The notes beneath the pieces are model-generated. The model was not told where the DNA came from, made no database searches, and was given only the letters and a program-made list of their open reading frames with translations. The position numbers were made by a program, and so were the translations under genes. Shown piece by piece: positions 6,587 to 13,823 of a stretch of 13,987 nt of DNA. Every line of letters begins with the position of its first letter. Position 1 is the first letter of the stretch. Source of the DNA: an uncultured Clostridia bacterium (GTDB taxonomy: Bacteria > Bacillota > Clostridia > Peptostreptococcales > Anaerovoracaceae); NCBI GenBank assembly GCA_938049335.1, contig CALIYX010000002.1, positions 1 through 13,987 on the forward strand, in the 5' to 3' direction.

Positions 6587-7771
6587 CTATTTCTCTACTA
6601 CTAGAGCTGTTCCCATTCCGCCACCGATGCAAAGTGTAGCAAGACCCTTCTTAGCATCTTCTCTCTTTAGCATCTCGTGAATCAATGTAACGAGGATACG
6701 GCATCCTGATGCTCCGATTGGGTGACCAAGCGCGATAGCTCCACCGTTTACGTTTAGCTTAGCAGGATCAATTCCTAGATCCTTACCAACTGCTAGAGCC
6801 TGAGCTGCGAATGCTTCGTTAGCTTCGATTAGGTCCATATCAGCAACTGTTAGACCAGCCTTGTCAAGAGCCTTCTGTGATGATGGAACAGGTCCTACAC
6901 CCATGATCTTAGGATCAACACCAGCTGATGCGTATGAAACGATCTTTACTAGTGGTGTTAGGCCAAGCTCCTTAGCCTTGTCAGCTGACATTACTACTAC
7001 TGCAGCACCTGAATCGTTGATTCCTGATGCGTTACCAGCTGTAACTCCTCTTCCGTCCTTCTTGAATGCTGGCTTTAGCTTTCCAAGCTTATCAAGAGTT
7101 GAACCGAACTTAGGGTGCTCGTCTGTATCAAATACGATAGGATCGCCCTTCTTCTGTGGGATTTCTACAGGAACGATTTCTTCCTTGAATCTGCCTGCCT
7201 TAACAGCAGCTTCAGCCTTTAGCTGTGAATCAAGAGCGAACTGGTCCATCTGCTCTCTTGTGATTCCCCACTCTTCAGCAACGTTCTCAGCTGTAACACC
7301 CATGTGGTAGTTGTTGAATGCGTCCCAAAGTCCATCGTTAACCATTGAGTCAACCATCTTTGTATCAAACATTCTTGCTCCCCATCTTGCTGATGGAACT
7401 ACGTATGGAGCTAGTGACATGTTCTCTGCACCACCTGCAACGATGATGTCAGCATCTTCTGCCTTGATGATCTGAGCAGCAAGCTCAACAGCTCTTAGTC
7501 CGCTTCCGCAAACCTTGTTGATTGTCATTGCAGGAACTTCCTTTGGAAGACCAGCATCAAGCATCATCTGTCTTGCTACGTTCTGTCCAAGACCCGCCTG
7601 AAGAACGTTACCCATGATAACTTCGTCAACCATCTCTGGCTTAACTCCAGCCTTTTCTAGTGCTCCCTTTATAACAACTGCTCCTAGCTCTCTAGCTGAA
7701 ACATTCTTAAGTGTTCCACCAAAGCCACCAATAGCTGTTCTAACTGCGCTTACGATTACAACTTCTCTCAT
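6587..7771 (-). CDS. thlA: Acetyl-CoA C-acetyltransferase (biosynthetic thiolase)
   Basis: This 394-residue thiolase condenses two acetyl-CoA to acetoacetyl-CoA, the entry step of clostridial butyrate/butanol-type fermentation and of other C4 pathways. All catalytic signatures are visible: the nucleophile C88 in NKVCGSG, NEAF at 318-321, H350 in GGAIALGHPIGASG, and C381 in CIGGGMG near the C-terminus. The length equals the family norm. A strong AGGAGGT lies seven bases before the ATG. The gene is monocistronic, with a strong terminator, and none of the usual beta-oxidation-cycle partners (crotonase, hydroxybutyryl-CoA dehydrogenase, butyryl-CoA dehydrogenase) is adjacent. A Rex-like sequence over the proposed promoter suggests NADH/NAD+ control, which is inference. 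Confidence 0.95.
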   Translation of the reverse strand: MREVVIVSAVRTAIGGFGGTLKNVSARELGAVVIKGALEKAGVKPEMVDEVIMGNVLQAGLGQNVARQMMLDAGLPKEVPAMTINKVCGSGLRAVELAAQIIKAEDADIIVAGGAENMSLAPYVVPSARWGARMFDTKMVDSMVNDGLWDAFNNYHMGVTAENVAEEWGITREQMDQFALDSQLKAEAAVKAGRFKEEIVPVEIPQKKGDPIVFDTDEHPKFGSTLDKLGKLKPAFKKDGRGVTAGNASGINDSGAAVVVMSADKAKELGLTPLVKIVSYASAGVDPKIMGVGPVPSSQKALDKAGLTVADMDLIEANEAFAAQALAVGKDLGIDPAKLNVNGGAIALGHPIGASGCRILVTLIHEMLKREDAKKGLATLCIGGGMGTALVVEK

Positions 7772-7854
7772 TGTAAGTACCTCCTAATGTCGTATTTTTC
7801 TCCGAAATTTATTCGTTTCCTAATATAATATAAGTACAATAACCTGATACATCC

Positions 7855-7883
7855 ACTTTACAACATTGTTAAATAATAGTCAA
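7855..7883 (-). promoter_or_regulatory. Candidate thiolase promoter with overlapping Rex-like operator
   Basis: On the minus strand TTGACT (7878-7883) is followed after 17 bases by TAAAGT (7855-7860). Covering the -35, positions 7866-7883 read TTGTTAAATAATAGTCAA on the plus strand: one perfect Rex half site (TTGTTAA), the correct four-base spacer, and a weaker second half. That is 11 of 14 positions of the published consensus TTGTTAA-N4-TTAACAA. Nearer the gene, TATATT-like sequence (around 7818-7832) lacks a matching -35. Confidence 0.4.
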
Positions 7884-7885
7884 TA

Positions 7886-7917
7886 CTAAAATGGAAATTC
7901 TTTAACAAATTATTTCC
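7886..7917 (-). terminator. Possible weak terminator of the sirtuin-surE-DUF2156 operon
   Basis: On the minus strand GGAAAT (7912-7917) pairs with ATTTCC (7893-7898), with an inner TTT/AAA pair closing a GTT loop across a 2x2 internal loop. The sequence ATTTTAG follows. The dyad overlaps the stop codon of the upstream gene. The stem is A/T-rich and the U tract is short, so the terminator call is tentative. Confidence 0.3.
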
Positions 7918-8845
7918 TAAAATGGGCGTAAAAAAGGCGTTCCATATATTCTGGTTTAAGAGCCTCCTTGGCCTGTCTGAGATTTTCTAGTCCCATATCT
8001 TCTTCCCTGTTTACATACTCAACGCTCTCAGGAAGTTGCTTGCAGAACTCTCGACAGACTACCTGGTATATCCCCCTAAAATTGTCGTTTGCCTTCTCAA
8101 AATGTTCAATCGCCATGCTATCAGAAACAGTCTCTCCTATTGCAAAGCCCTCGAGCTTTCCATTAATGTAAATAGCTGCTGAATAAACATTTGGTTCCTC
8201 TACTAGTTTGAGGATTTGTCCTATCGCATCAAACTCCGTTTCTAGAGAATCTATCTCCTCATCCTGCTCCTTGAGTTCCTTTTGCTCAGTGGCAAAGGCT
8301 AAAACCTCATCCCTCATGTCTAAAGTGATTGGCTTTACTTCGTACTCATAATTCTTGAGGAAGTAGTTCATATGATTTTTCTTCTTGTGTAGTGCTCTTC
8401 CTGACAGGTTTATGAGTTTATCCTTAAGGTAGACATATTCATCTGCATCACGGTTTTCGAAGATTTCTATCTCATCACCGAATGCCTCCTCTAGCAAGCC
8501 CTTCATTTTCTCTGGAATAGCTACGATGCGGAACTTGATTCCCATATCGTCATATCTTCTCTTGCATTCAAGAATAGCCTTGCGAAGTCTTGGGATGTCA
8601 TACTCCCCATTATCCGTCAAAGGCATGGAGATTACCGAGTCACTTCCGTCACCAGCACAGTTTCCACCCGCCATACAGACATAACCTTCGATGATGTCCC
8701 AGCACAAACAGTAGCTTCGTCTCCATATGTAGTTTGTAATATAGGTATAACCAGATGCCCTATAGTCATATCCGTTAAAATATCTCAGTAAAGTAGCTTT
8801 GTCTCCTGGTTCAGGATCCTCAAATGTGTGGCTAAATATCCTCAT
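7910..8845 (-). CDS. DUF2156 / phosphatidylglycerol lysyltransferase C-terminal-like protein
   Basis: This 311-residue soluble protein has no predicted membrane segment. It resembles the DUF2156 (LPG_synthase_C, PF09924) group, two tandem GNAT-like folds related to the catalytic domain of MprF aminoacyl-phosphatidylglycerol synthases. The family-typical run is DEYVYLKDKLINLSGRALHKK (135-155) followed by NHMNYFLKNYEYEVKPI. Near the C-terminus it has EHFEKANDNFRGIYQ (247-261) and YVNREEDMGLENLRQAKEALKPEY (277-300), which suggest an acyl- or aminoacyl-transferase fold. The membrane flippase half of MprF is missing, so lipid lysylation is not shown; the substrate is unknown. It is the last gene of an operon, and its ATG overlaps the surE stop by four bases (ATGA), which implies translational coupling. 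Confidence 0.78.
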   Translation of the reverse strand: MRIFSHTFEDPEPGDKATLLRYFNGYDYRASGYTYITNYIWRRSYCLCWDIIEGYVCMAGGNCAGDGSDSVISMPLTDNGEYDIPRLRKAILECKRRYDDMGIKFRIVAIPEKMKGLLEEAFGDEIEIFENRDADEYVYLKDKLINLSGRALHKKKNHMNYFLKNYEYEVKPITLDMRDEVLAFATEQKELKEQDEEIDSLETEFDAIGQILKLVEEPNVYSAAIYINGKLEGFAIGETVSDSMAIEHFEKANDNFRGIYQVVCREFCKQLPESVEYVNREEDMGLENLRQAKEALKPEYMERLFYAHFRK

Positions 8846-9594
8846 ATATCAATTCTCCAATCCTTCAGTTTATCTAATTCCTCAAAGTCCGTAAGGTCTA
8901 CACTAAGCGGAGTTATCGTGATGTAGTCACAAGCATTGTGGAAAACATCAACATCATCCTTATTTTCCTTATGGTCTGGAATGTGACCCTTTAGTTTATA
9001 TCTATCGCCCTCGACATGCACAAATCCATCGTTGAAGTAACCAGGCCCTAGCTTCGCAAGCTTAATGCCCCTCAGCTCTTCGATTGGTTTGTTTGGCGAG
9101 TTAATATTTAGAATCGTCTTTGGCGCAAGCTCATTCTTTGCGTAGTCTATCAAAGCAATGGCCGCCCGGCACGCTCCATCAAAATGGGATGAATCGCGGT
9201 CGTTCACCGAAACTGCAATAGCCTTATATCCTCTCATCGTAGCTTCTAGAGCAGCCCCGACTGTCCCTGAGTATACGGTATCAGTTCCTAGATTGCTCCC
9301 CATGTTTATACCCGAATATACAATATCTAGCTCTATGCCATTAGCCTCACACATTTGAATCCCAACCTTTGTGCAATCTGAAGGAGTTCCAGAAACCATC
9401 CACGCCATTTTGGCGAAAGGAAATTCTACTGGTCTCACAAAGATTTCCTCATCCAAGGTTATGGAGTGACTCTTACCGCTTTGCTGGGTACTCGGCGCGC
9501 AGACATAGACATCGCCGATTTCTGACATAGCTTTTGCTAAGGCCTTTATTCCATCGGCATGAATGCCGTCATCGTTAACGAGTAAAAAATTCAT
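8842..9594 (-). CDS. surE: 5'/3'-nucleotidase SurE
   Basis: This 250-residue metal-dependent phosphatase of the SurE family removes phosphate from nucleoside 5'- and 3'-monophosphates in the cytoplasm. The metal site is fully visible: D8 and D9 in LLVNDDGI, S39 in APSTQQSGKSHS, and N97 in SGINMGSNLG, at nearly the same positions as in characterised SurE proteins. The VSGTPSDCTKVG (67-78) and YSGTVGAALEATMRG (108-122) motifs are also typical. The length is normal. Its ATG shares one base with the sirtuin stop (TAATG), and its own stop overlaps the next start, so it is the middle gene of a coupled three-gene operon. In many bacteria surE sits beside pcm or other stress genes; the sirtuin partner here is less usual. 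Confidence 0.95.
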   Translation of the reverse strand: MNFLLVNDDGIHADGIKALAKAMSEIGDVYVCAPSTQQSGKSHSITLDEEIFVRPVEFPFAKMAWMVSGTPSDCTKVGIQMCEANGIELDIVYSGINMGSNLGTDTVYSGTVGAALEATMRGYKAIAVSVNDRDSSHFDGACRAAIALIDYAKNELAPKTILNINSPNKPIEELRGIKLAKLGPGYFNDGFVHVEGDRYKLKGHIPDHKENKDDVDVFHNACDYITITPLSVDLTDFEELDKLKDWRIDI

Positions 9595-10316
9595 TAATAT
9601 TTCATTACCTTTCCTATTGAGTCGTAGATGACAAGACTAGCCCTGCTATCATACGGTGTCTCTGTCTTATTTATCAAAACGAGTTCTTTACCGCGGTAGT
9701 AGTTTATAAGTCCTGCTGCTGGATAAACTGCAAGCGATGTTCCTCCTACTATGAGAAGATCCGCTTCTGATATAGCTTTGACCGCACCTTCTATAGTTGC
9801 ATCATCAAGCATCTCCCCAAAGAGCACTACATCTGGCTTAATTCTGCCTGAGCAGCTGCAATAAGGAACGCCTTCTTTGCAGTTAGCCTCATCCATAACG
9901 TAATCAAGGTCATAGAACTTTCCACACTTCTCGCAGTAGTTTCTGTTTACGCTGCCGTGGAGTTCATATACCTTAGTGTTTCCTGCCTTCTGGTGAAGTC
10001 CATCTATGTTTTGCGTAACTATCGCTGTTAGCTTGCCTTCTTGCTCGAGCTTAGCAAGAGCCTTGTGTGCATCGTTTGGCTCAGCCTCTGTGTAAACTAG
10101 ATTATCCTTGTAGAATTTATAGAATAGCTTGTTATGGCTAAAATAAAAATCCGCAGACACAATTGACTCCGGAGGATAGCCGTACTCAGTTTTTGCATGA
10201 TATATTCCACTTTCAGACCTGAAGTCTGGGATATTGCTCTCCGTTGAAACTCCTGCTCCGCCGAAGAATACAATCTTGTTGCTCTTATCTATCAAACTTT
10301 TTAATCTTGGATCCAT
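9594..10316 (-). CDS. cobB: NAD-dependent protein deacylase, SIR2 family
   Basis: This 240-residue class U/M-type bacterial sirtuin removes acyl groups from lysines using NAD+, releasing nicotinamide and O-acyl-ADP-ribose. Visible motifs are the NAD-binding GAGVSTESNIPDFRS (20-34), TQNIDGLH (101-108), catalytic H120 in ELHGS, a zinc ribbon with C128-x2-C131 and C153-x-C155, KPDVVLFGE (160-168), and VGGTSLAVYPA (190-200). The second zinc pair is CxC rather than CxxC, a variant I recall from other Firmicutes. I chose the ATG at 10316 because AAAGGAG lies five bases upstream and the family normally begins here; an in-frame ATG at 10358 would add 14 residues (MYIITCKCFLKGAQ) without a good SD. 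It is first in the operon with surE and the DUF2156 gene. Confidence 0.93.
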   Translation of the reverse strand: MDPRLKSLIDKSNKIVFFGGAGVSTESNIPDFRSESGIYHAKTEYGYPPESIVSADFYFSHNKLFYKFYKDNLVYTEAEPNDAHKALAKLEQEGKLTAIVTQNIDGLHQKAGNTKVYELHGSVNRNYCEKCGKFYDLDYVMDEANCKEGVPYCSCSGRIKPDVVLFGEMLDDATIEGAVKAISEADLLIVGGTSLAVYPAAGLINYYRGKELVLINKTETPYDSRASLVIYDSIGKVMKY

Positions 10317-10321
10317 TTGAG

Positions 10322-10328
10322 CTCCTTT
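10322..10328 (-). promoter_or_regulatory. Ribosome binding site deciding the sirtuin start
   Basis: AAAGGAG on the minus strand lies five bases upstream of the ATG at 10314-10316. It supports the 240-residue start over the longer in-frame reading from 10358. Confidence 0.75.
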
Positions 10329-10347
10329 TAAAAAACATTTGCATGTG

Positions 10348-10380
10348 ATAATATACAAAGAAACAGATTAAGTATATTAT
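10348..10380. promoter_or_regulatory. Divergent control region with 9-15-9 inverted repeat
   Basis: ATAATATAC (10348-10356) and GTATATTAT (10372-10380) are perfect inverted repeats separated by 15 bases, centred between the divergent sirtuin operon and the patatin gene. Each arm, read outward, gives GTATATTAT with a TATATT -10-like hexamer, so the two arms could be the -10 boxes of back-to-back promoters whose -35 regions overlap each other. No consensus -35 is seen on either strand. The arms may also be the two halves of one operator. Confidence 0.4.
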
Positions 10381-10405
10381 ATCATATTCGAGGGGGTATG
10401 TTAAC

Positions 10406-11569
10406 ATGAAAAAGACACTCGACAGTTCTTATGGAAGACAGAAAAGCCAAACTAGCGGCACGGGTAAGACTGCTCTTGTTTTGAGTGGCGGTGGCTCGCG
10501 TGGCGCTTATCAGTGTGGTGCATGGAGAGCTTTAATTGAACTTGGAATTCCAATAGACATGGTTGTCGGTGTCTCGGTCGGTTCTTTGAACAGTGCTATG
10601 GTAGTCCAGGGAGACCCCTTCCTTGCTTCTGAGCTTTGGCGCAAGCTTGTGACGGACAAAGTCTTTGATGTGAAGCCCGATGCTCAGATTACCGAATTTG
10701 CCGCTGAATTTTTCAAGCAGGGCGGTGCAGGTGTCAGCGGGCTTAAGGACCTTGTCGACACCTATCTTGATGAAGATTATATAAGAAAGAGCCCTATTGA
10801 TTTTGGTCTTTTGACAGTCGAACTTCCTTTGATGAAGCCACACTATCTTTGGAAGGATGAAATTCCCGAAGGAAAAATCGGAGACTACATTATAGCCAGT
10901 TCCTCTGCCTTTCCGGCACTAAAGCCACACAACATTGATGGCAGAACCTATATCGACGGCGGATACGAGAACAACATGCCGATCCACATGGCTGTCGAAC
11001 GCGGTGCAACAAACATCATTGCAATTTATCTTGATGCAGTTGGTAGATTTGATAAAAATAAAGAAATGTCTAGCTCCGAAAACATCAAGCTCATAAGTCC
11101 TAAATGGGACCTTGGGTCCTTCCTCGTATTTGACCCCGATAACACCGAGAATATCATGAGGCTCGGGTATCTAGATGCTATGAAGGTCTTTGGTATTTAC
11201 GACGGCGACCTTTACAGCTTTGCGAAGAAGGAATTTGATAAGAAGACTCTCAAAAAATTAGATTATCTAGCTTCAATATTTGAGCTAGATCCTTTGATTC
11301 TATATACGAGAAAGAGTTTTATCGCAAGGCTTGTCGACATTATTATAGAGTTCAACAAACGCAGTGAAGCTTTGAAGGAGAAGGAATTAAATCCAAGTAC
11401 CATCAAAGCATACCTAAATAGCCTTAATAAGAAAACAGTGGTTATTTTGATTGCCAAAAATCTCAAAGAAAATGGAGAAGCCTCGATATTCAATAAACCT
11501 TATATCAAAAAACTTCTCCCTGCAGAGATAAGCGCTGCAAAATTACTTCTTAGCTTTGAACTCCTGTAA
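10406..11569 (+). CDS. Patatin-like phospholipase family protein
   Basis: This 387-residue protein is the only plus-strand gene. The N-terminal domain (about 20-215) is a patatin-type serine hydrolase acting on phospholipids or other acyl esters. It has the oxyanion-hole motif SGGGSRGAYQ (27-36), the nucleophile S57 in GVSVG (55-59), and the dyad aspartate D184 in YIDGGYENNMP. ASSSAFPAL (164-172) is also typical. No signal peptide or membrane segment is seen, so the protein is probably cytoplasmic or peripheral. The C-terminal third (about 260-387) is lysine-rich, likely helical, and not recognised. Bacterial single-domain relatives such as RssA are about 300 residues, so this is an extended form. 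GAGGGGGT precedes the ATG by eight bases. It is divergent from the sirtuin operon, and its last 20 bases overlap the end of the convergent ABC ATPase gene. Confidence 0.9.
   Translation: MKKTLDSSYGRQKSQTSGTGKTALVLSGGGSRGAYQCGAWRALIELGIPIDMVVGVSVGSLNSAMVVQGDPFLASELWRKLVTDKVFDVKPDAQITEFAAEFFKQGGAGVSGLKDLVDTYLDEDYIRKSPIDFGLLTVELPLMKPHYLWKDEIPEGKIGDYIIASSSAFPALKPHNIDGRTYIDGGYENNMPIHMAVERGATNIIAIYLDAVGRFDKNKEMSSSENIKLISPKWDLGSFLVFDPDNTENIMRLGYLDAMKVFGIYDGDLYSFAKKEFDKKTLKKLDYLASIFELDPLILYTRKSFIARLVDIIIEFNKRSEALKEKELNPSTIKAYLNSLNKKTVVILIAKNLKENGEASIFNKPYIKKLLPAEISAAKLLLSFELL
11507..11532 (-). terminator. Terminator of the ABC importer operon, inside the patatin coding sequence
   Basis: On the minus strand CTTATCTC (11525-11532) pairs with GGGAGAAG (11513-11520) around a TGCA loop (seven pairs including one G-U, one mismatch), followed immediately by TTTTTT (11507-11512). 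It lies 17 bases after the ABC ATPase stop codon and within the last codons of the oppositely oriented patatin gene. Confidence 0.7.
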
Positions 11570-12257
11570 ACCTAAGCGTTGCACCAAGGAAATTGGTTAG
11601 TCTCTCACTCTTCGGATTCTCGAAGATTTCCTGAGAGCTTCCTTCCTCGACAATTACTCCCGCATCCATGAAGACTATGCGATCTGCAACCTCTCTTGCA
11701 AAGCTCATTTCGTGAGTTACAATAATCATTGTCATATCCTGACCGGAGAGATCTTTCATAACCGAAAGCACCTCTCCCGTTGTTTCAGGATCAAGTGCTG
11801 ATGTCGGTTCATCAAAGAGCATCAGATCAGGCTCCATTGCTAAAGCCCTTGCTATCGCAACTCTCTGTTTTTGTCCGCCAGAAAGCTGGGCCGGATATGC
11901 GCCTTCCTTATCGCTTAGTCCGACCATAGCAAGCAGCTTCTTTGCTTTTTTCTCAGCATCATCGCGTTTTATTTTCTTCACCTTCACCTGAGCATAGCTT
12001 ATATTCTCAAGACATGTCATGTGTGGAAACAGATTGAAGTTTTGAAAAACCATCCCGCATTTACCATCAAGCTCTAGCTTACCCGATGTTACTTTTTCAA
12101 GTCCACCTATGCATCTTAGGAATGTGCTTTTCCCAGATCCCGAAGGCCCTATAATCGCAACAGTTTCTCCTTTTTTGATGTTTAACTTAACGCCTTTTAC
12201 TGCATCTTCTGTTCCGAATCGCTTGCTTATATTATCTGCTCTAAGTGTGTAACTCAT
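11550..12257 (-). CDS. Polar amino acid ABC transporter, ATP-binding protein (GlnQ/HisP-like)
   Basis: This 235-residue ABC ATPase powers amino acid import from the cytoplasmic face. Seen in order are Walker A GPSGSGKST (37-45), the Q-loop in GMVFQNFNLFPHMT (Q73), the signature LSGGQKQR (125-132), Walker B LMLFDEPTSALDPE (145-158), and the switch histidine in VTHEMSFA (H182). These match the polar amino acid (PAAT) subfamily. Between LELDG and GMVFQ the protein is about 15 residues shorter than E. coli GlnQ as I recall it, because the usual variable segment before the Q-loop is nearly absent. The C-terminus is slightly longer (GATLRFTGVQS). It is third in the operon, 26 bases after the permease, and convergent with the patatin gene, sharing 20 bases at the 3' ends. 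Confidence 0.93.
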   Translation of the reverse strand: MSYTLRADNISKRFGTEDAVKGVKLNIKKGETVAIIGPSGSGKSTFLRCIGGLEKVTSGKLELDGKCGMVFQNFNLFPHMTCLENISYAQVKVKKIKRDDAEKKAKKLLAMVGLSDKEGAYPAQLSGGQKQRVAIARALAMEPDLMLFDEPTSALDPETTGEVLSVMKDLSGQDMTMIIVTHEMSFAREVADRIVFMDAGVIVEEGSSQEIFENPKSERLTNFLGATLRFTGVQS

Positions 12258-12283
12258 CTCTTAACTCTCTCTTGCAAAGTCCT

Positions 12284-12943
12284 CTATGCCGACTTTGCAT
12301 CATACTTTTTAAAATACTTTTCTAGCTTACCTGTACCAAAGGTTAAAACCCCTGTCATAATTAGATATATTAATGCTGCTACAACAAATGGTGTCATATC
12401 AGTAAGTCTGTTTACCGTTGTACTTGTTGATCTCATCAAATCGATTACTGTACCTATTGTCGATGCAAGCGCCGTATCCTTTACAAGCGTAATTGCTTCA
12501 TTTGCAACTGGTGGAAGCACTGCCTTCATAGTCTGCGGAAGGATGATGTCCTTCATCGTCGCAAACTTTGATATACCCAGAGCCTCTGCTGCCTCATACT
12601 GTCCTTCGTCTACACTTGCAATTCCGCCTCTATATATTTCTCCAAAATAAGCAGCATAATTTAGGACGAATGTCAGGATTACTGCAAGGAAGGGATTTAT
12701 ATTTATTCCGAGGCTAATCGGGAAGAAATAGTAGAAGAAGTAAAGCTGAAGTATCAGCGGTGTCCCTCTAAATATCCATATATATATTTTGCAAAACCAT
12801 CTGATTGGCAGAATTTTACTCTCGCTTCCCAGTGCAAATGGTAGCCCTAGCGGTAGCGAAAGTACTAGCGTCAAAACGAATATCGCGACTGTTATCTTTG
12901 CTCCGCTAAGTAAAAACGGTAAATATTCTAAAATAGTATTCAT
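12284..12943 (-). CDS. Polar amino acid ABC transporter, permease (HisM/GlnP family)
   Basis: This 219-residue inner-membrane permease has hydrophobic segments near 8-38, 50-78, 83-103, 140-160 and 183-203. The family motif FRGTPLILQLYFFYYFFP (58-75) is clear. The EAA cytoplasmic loop YEAAEALGISKFATMKDIILP (116-136), which docks on the ATPase, is also clear. Its length is typical of PAAT permeases, which usually act as homodimers when only one is encoded, as here. Three bases separate it from the binding-protein stop codon; its own SD is weak, consistent with coupling to the upstream gene. Confidence 0.92.
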   Translation of the reverse strand: MNTILEYLPFLLSGAKITVAIFVLTLVLSLPLGLPFALGSESKILPIRWFCKIYIWIFRGTPLILQLYFFYYFFPISLGININPFLAVILTFVLNYAAYFGEIYRGGIASVDEGQYEAAEALGISKFATMKDIILPQTMKAVLPPVANEAITLVKDTALASTIGTVIDLMRSTSTTVNRLTDMTPFVVAALIYLIMTGVLTFGTGKLEKYFKKYDAKSA

Positions 12944-12946
12944 CTT

Positions 12947-13798
12947 TTATTTCACTTCTTCGTAAACAACTATATCTTCTCCGAACCACTTCTTGCTTAT
13001 CTCTGATGCAGTTCCATCATCTATAAGATCCTTGAGAGCCTTATTAACCTTATCGCGTAACTCTGTGTTTTTTTTCTCAAATCCGATTACATAAAAATCA
13101 TTTCCAAACGAGAATTCACACTTCTTCATAATGCCATCAAGGTTCTTGTTTGCATACTCACCAAGCACTTGATCAACTACGATTACATCTACACGTCCTG
13201 CCTTCAGATCCATGATTGCATCATCATATGTGTCATACTCTGATACATTATCTGCAAAGCTCTTGTAGTTCTTATCAGCCTTAATCATAGCAAGCGCTGA
13301 TGAATCAACCTGTGTTCCTATCTTTAGATTAGCAAACTCACTTGAATCCTTTACCTCAACATCCGATGACTTTAGTGCCATTACCACAATTTTGTTATCT
13401 AGATACTTAGCGGATAGAGCCATCTTTTCTTTTCTTTCAGGTGTAACTGACATCCCATTCCATACACAGTCAATCGATCCTGACTTTAACTCCATCTCCT
13501 TTGAATCCCAATCAATTGCCTTGAAGTCGACCTTCATATTTAGCTTCTTTCCTACAGCCTTTGCCATATCAATATCAAAGCCAACTAGCTTGCCCTTCGC
13601 ATCTCGGAAGCCCATAGGAGCAAAGGTATCATCAAGCCCCACAACCAAGGTGTCTTTAGATTCCTTCTTCGTATCATCCTTGCCTCCGCATGCTGTCAAA
13701 GCACATGTCATAATCAAAGTAAATATAACCGCTGAGATTATAAAGCGCTTACTTCTCTTTCCCTTTGTCTCTCCTGTAAACATTCTATTCTTAGCCAT
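12947..13798 (-). CDS. Amino acid ABC transporter substrate-binding lipoprotein
   Basis: This 283-residue extracellular binding protein of family 3 (PF00497) has a basic N-terminus, a hydrophobic segment (about 19-35) and the lipobox LTAC with C37 as lipidation site, followed by a charged linker. The mature domain opens with LVVGLDDTFAPMGF and GKLVGFDIDMAKAVGKKLN. DCVWNGMSVTPERKEKM contains the arginine that holds the ligand carboxylate in this family. DAIMDLKAGRVDVIVVD (about 192-208) and a C-terminal SEISKKWFGED are typical. The ligand (glutamine, arginine, cystine or other) cannot be decided by eye. It is first in the operon with permease and ATPase. AGAGGA lies about ten bases before the ATG, slightly far. 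A strong promoter and a CodY-like box lie upstream. Confidence 0.93.
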   Translation of the reverse strand: MAKNRMFTGETKGKRSKRFIISAVIFTLIMTCALTACGGKDDTKKESKDTLVVGLDDTFAPMGFRDAKGKLVGFDIDMAKAVGKKLNMKVDFKAIDWDSKEMELKSGSIDCVWNGMSVTPERKEKMALSAKYLDNKIVVMALKSSDVEVKDSSEFANLKIGTQVDSSALAMIKADKNYKSFADNVSEYDTYDDAIMDLKAGRVDVIVVDQVLGEYANKNLDGIMKKCEFSFGNDFYVIGFEKKNTELRDKVNKALKDLIDDGTASEISKKWFGEDIVVYEEVK

Positions 13799-13823
13799 TT
13801 TTCTTTTTCCTCTCGCTTTATTA

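Noticed and set aside
6861..7310. 149-residue plus-strand open frame inside the thiolase gene
   Set aside because: It is antisense to an unmistakable thiolase, has no ribosome binding site and no recognisable protein features; its length reflects the codon bias of the highly expressed thiolase.
9594..10358. Longer sirtuin reading frame starting at 10358
   Set aside because: It lacks a good SD and adds residues outside the family; the ATG at 10316 has AAAGGAG at five bases.
11609..11626. TCTTCG/CGAAGA hairpin after the patatin stop as a plus-strand terminator
   Set aside because: The stem is only six pairs with just TTT after it, and it lies in the ABC ATPase coding sequence; too weak to call.
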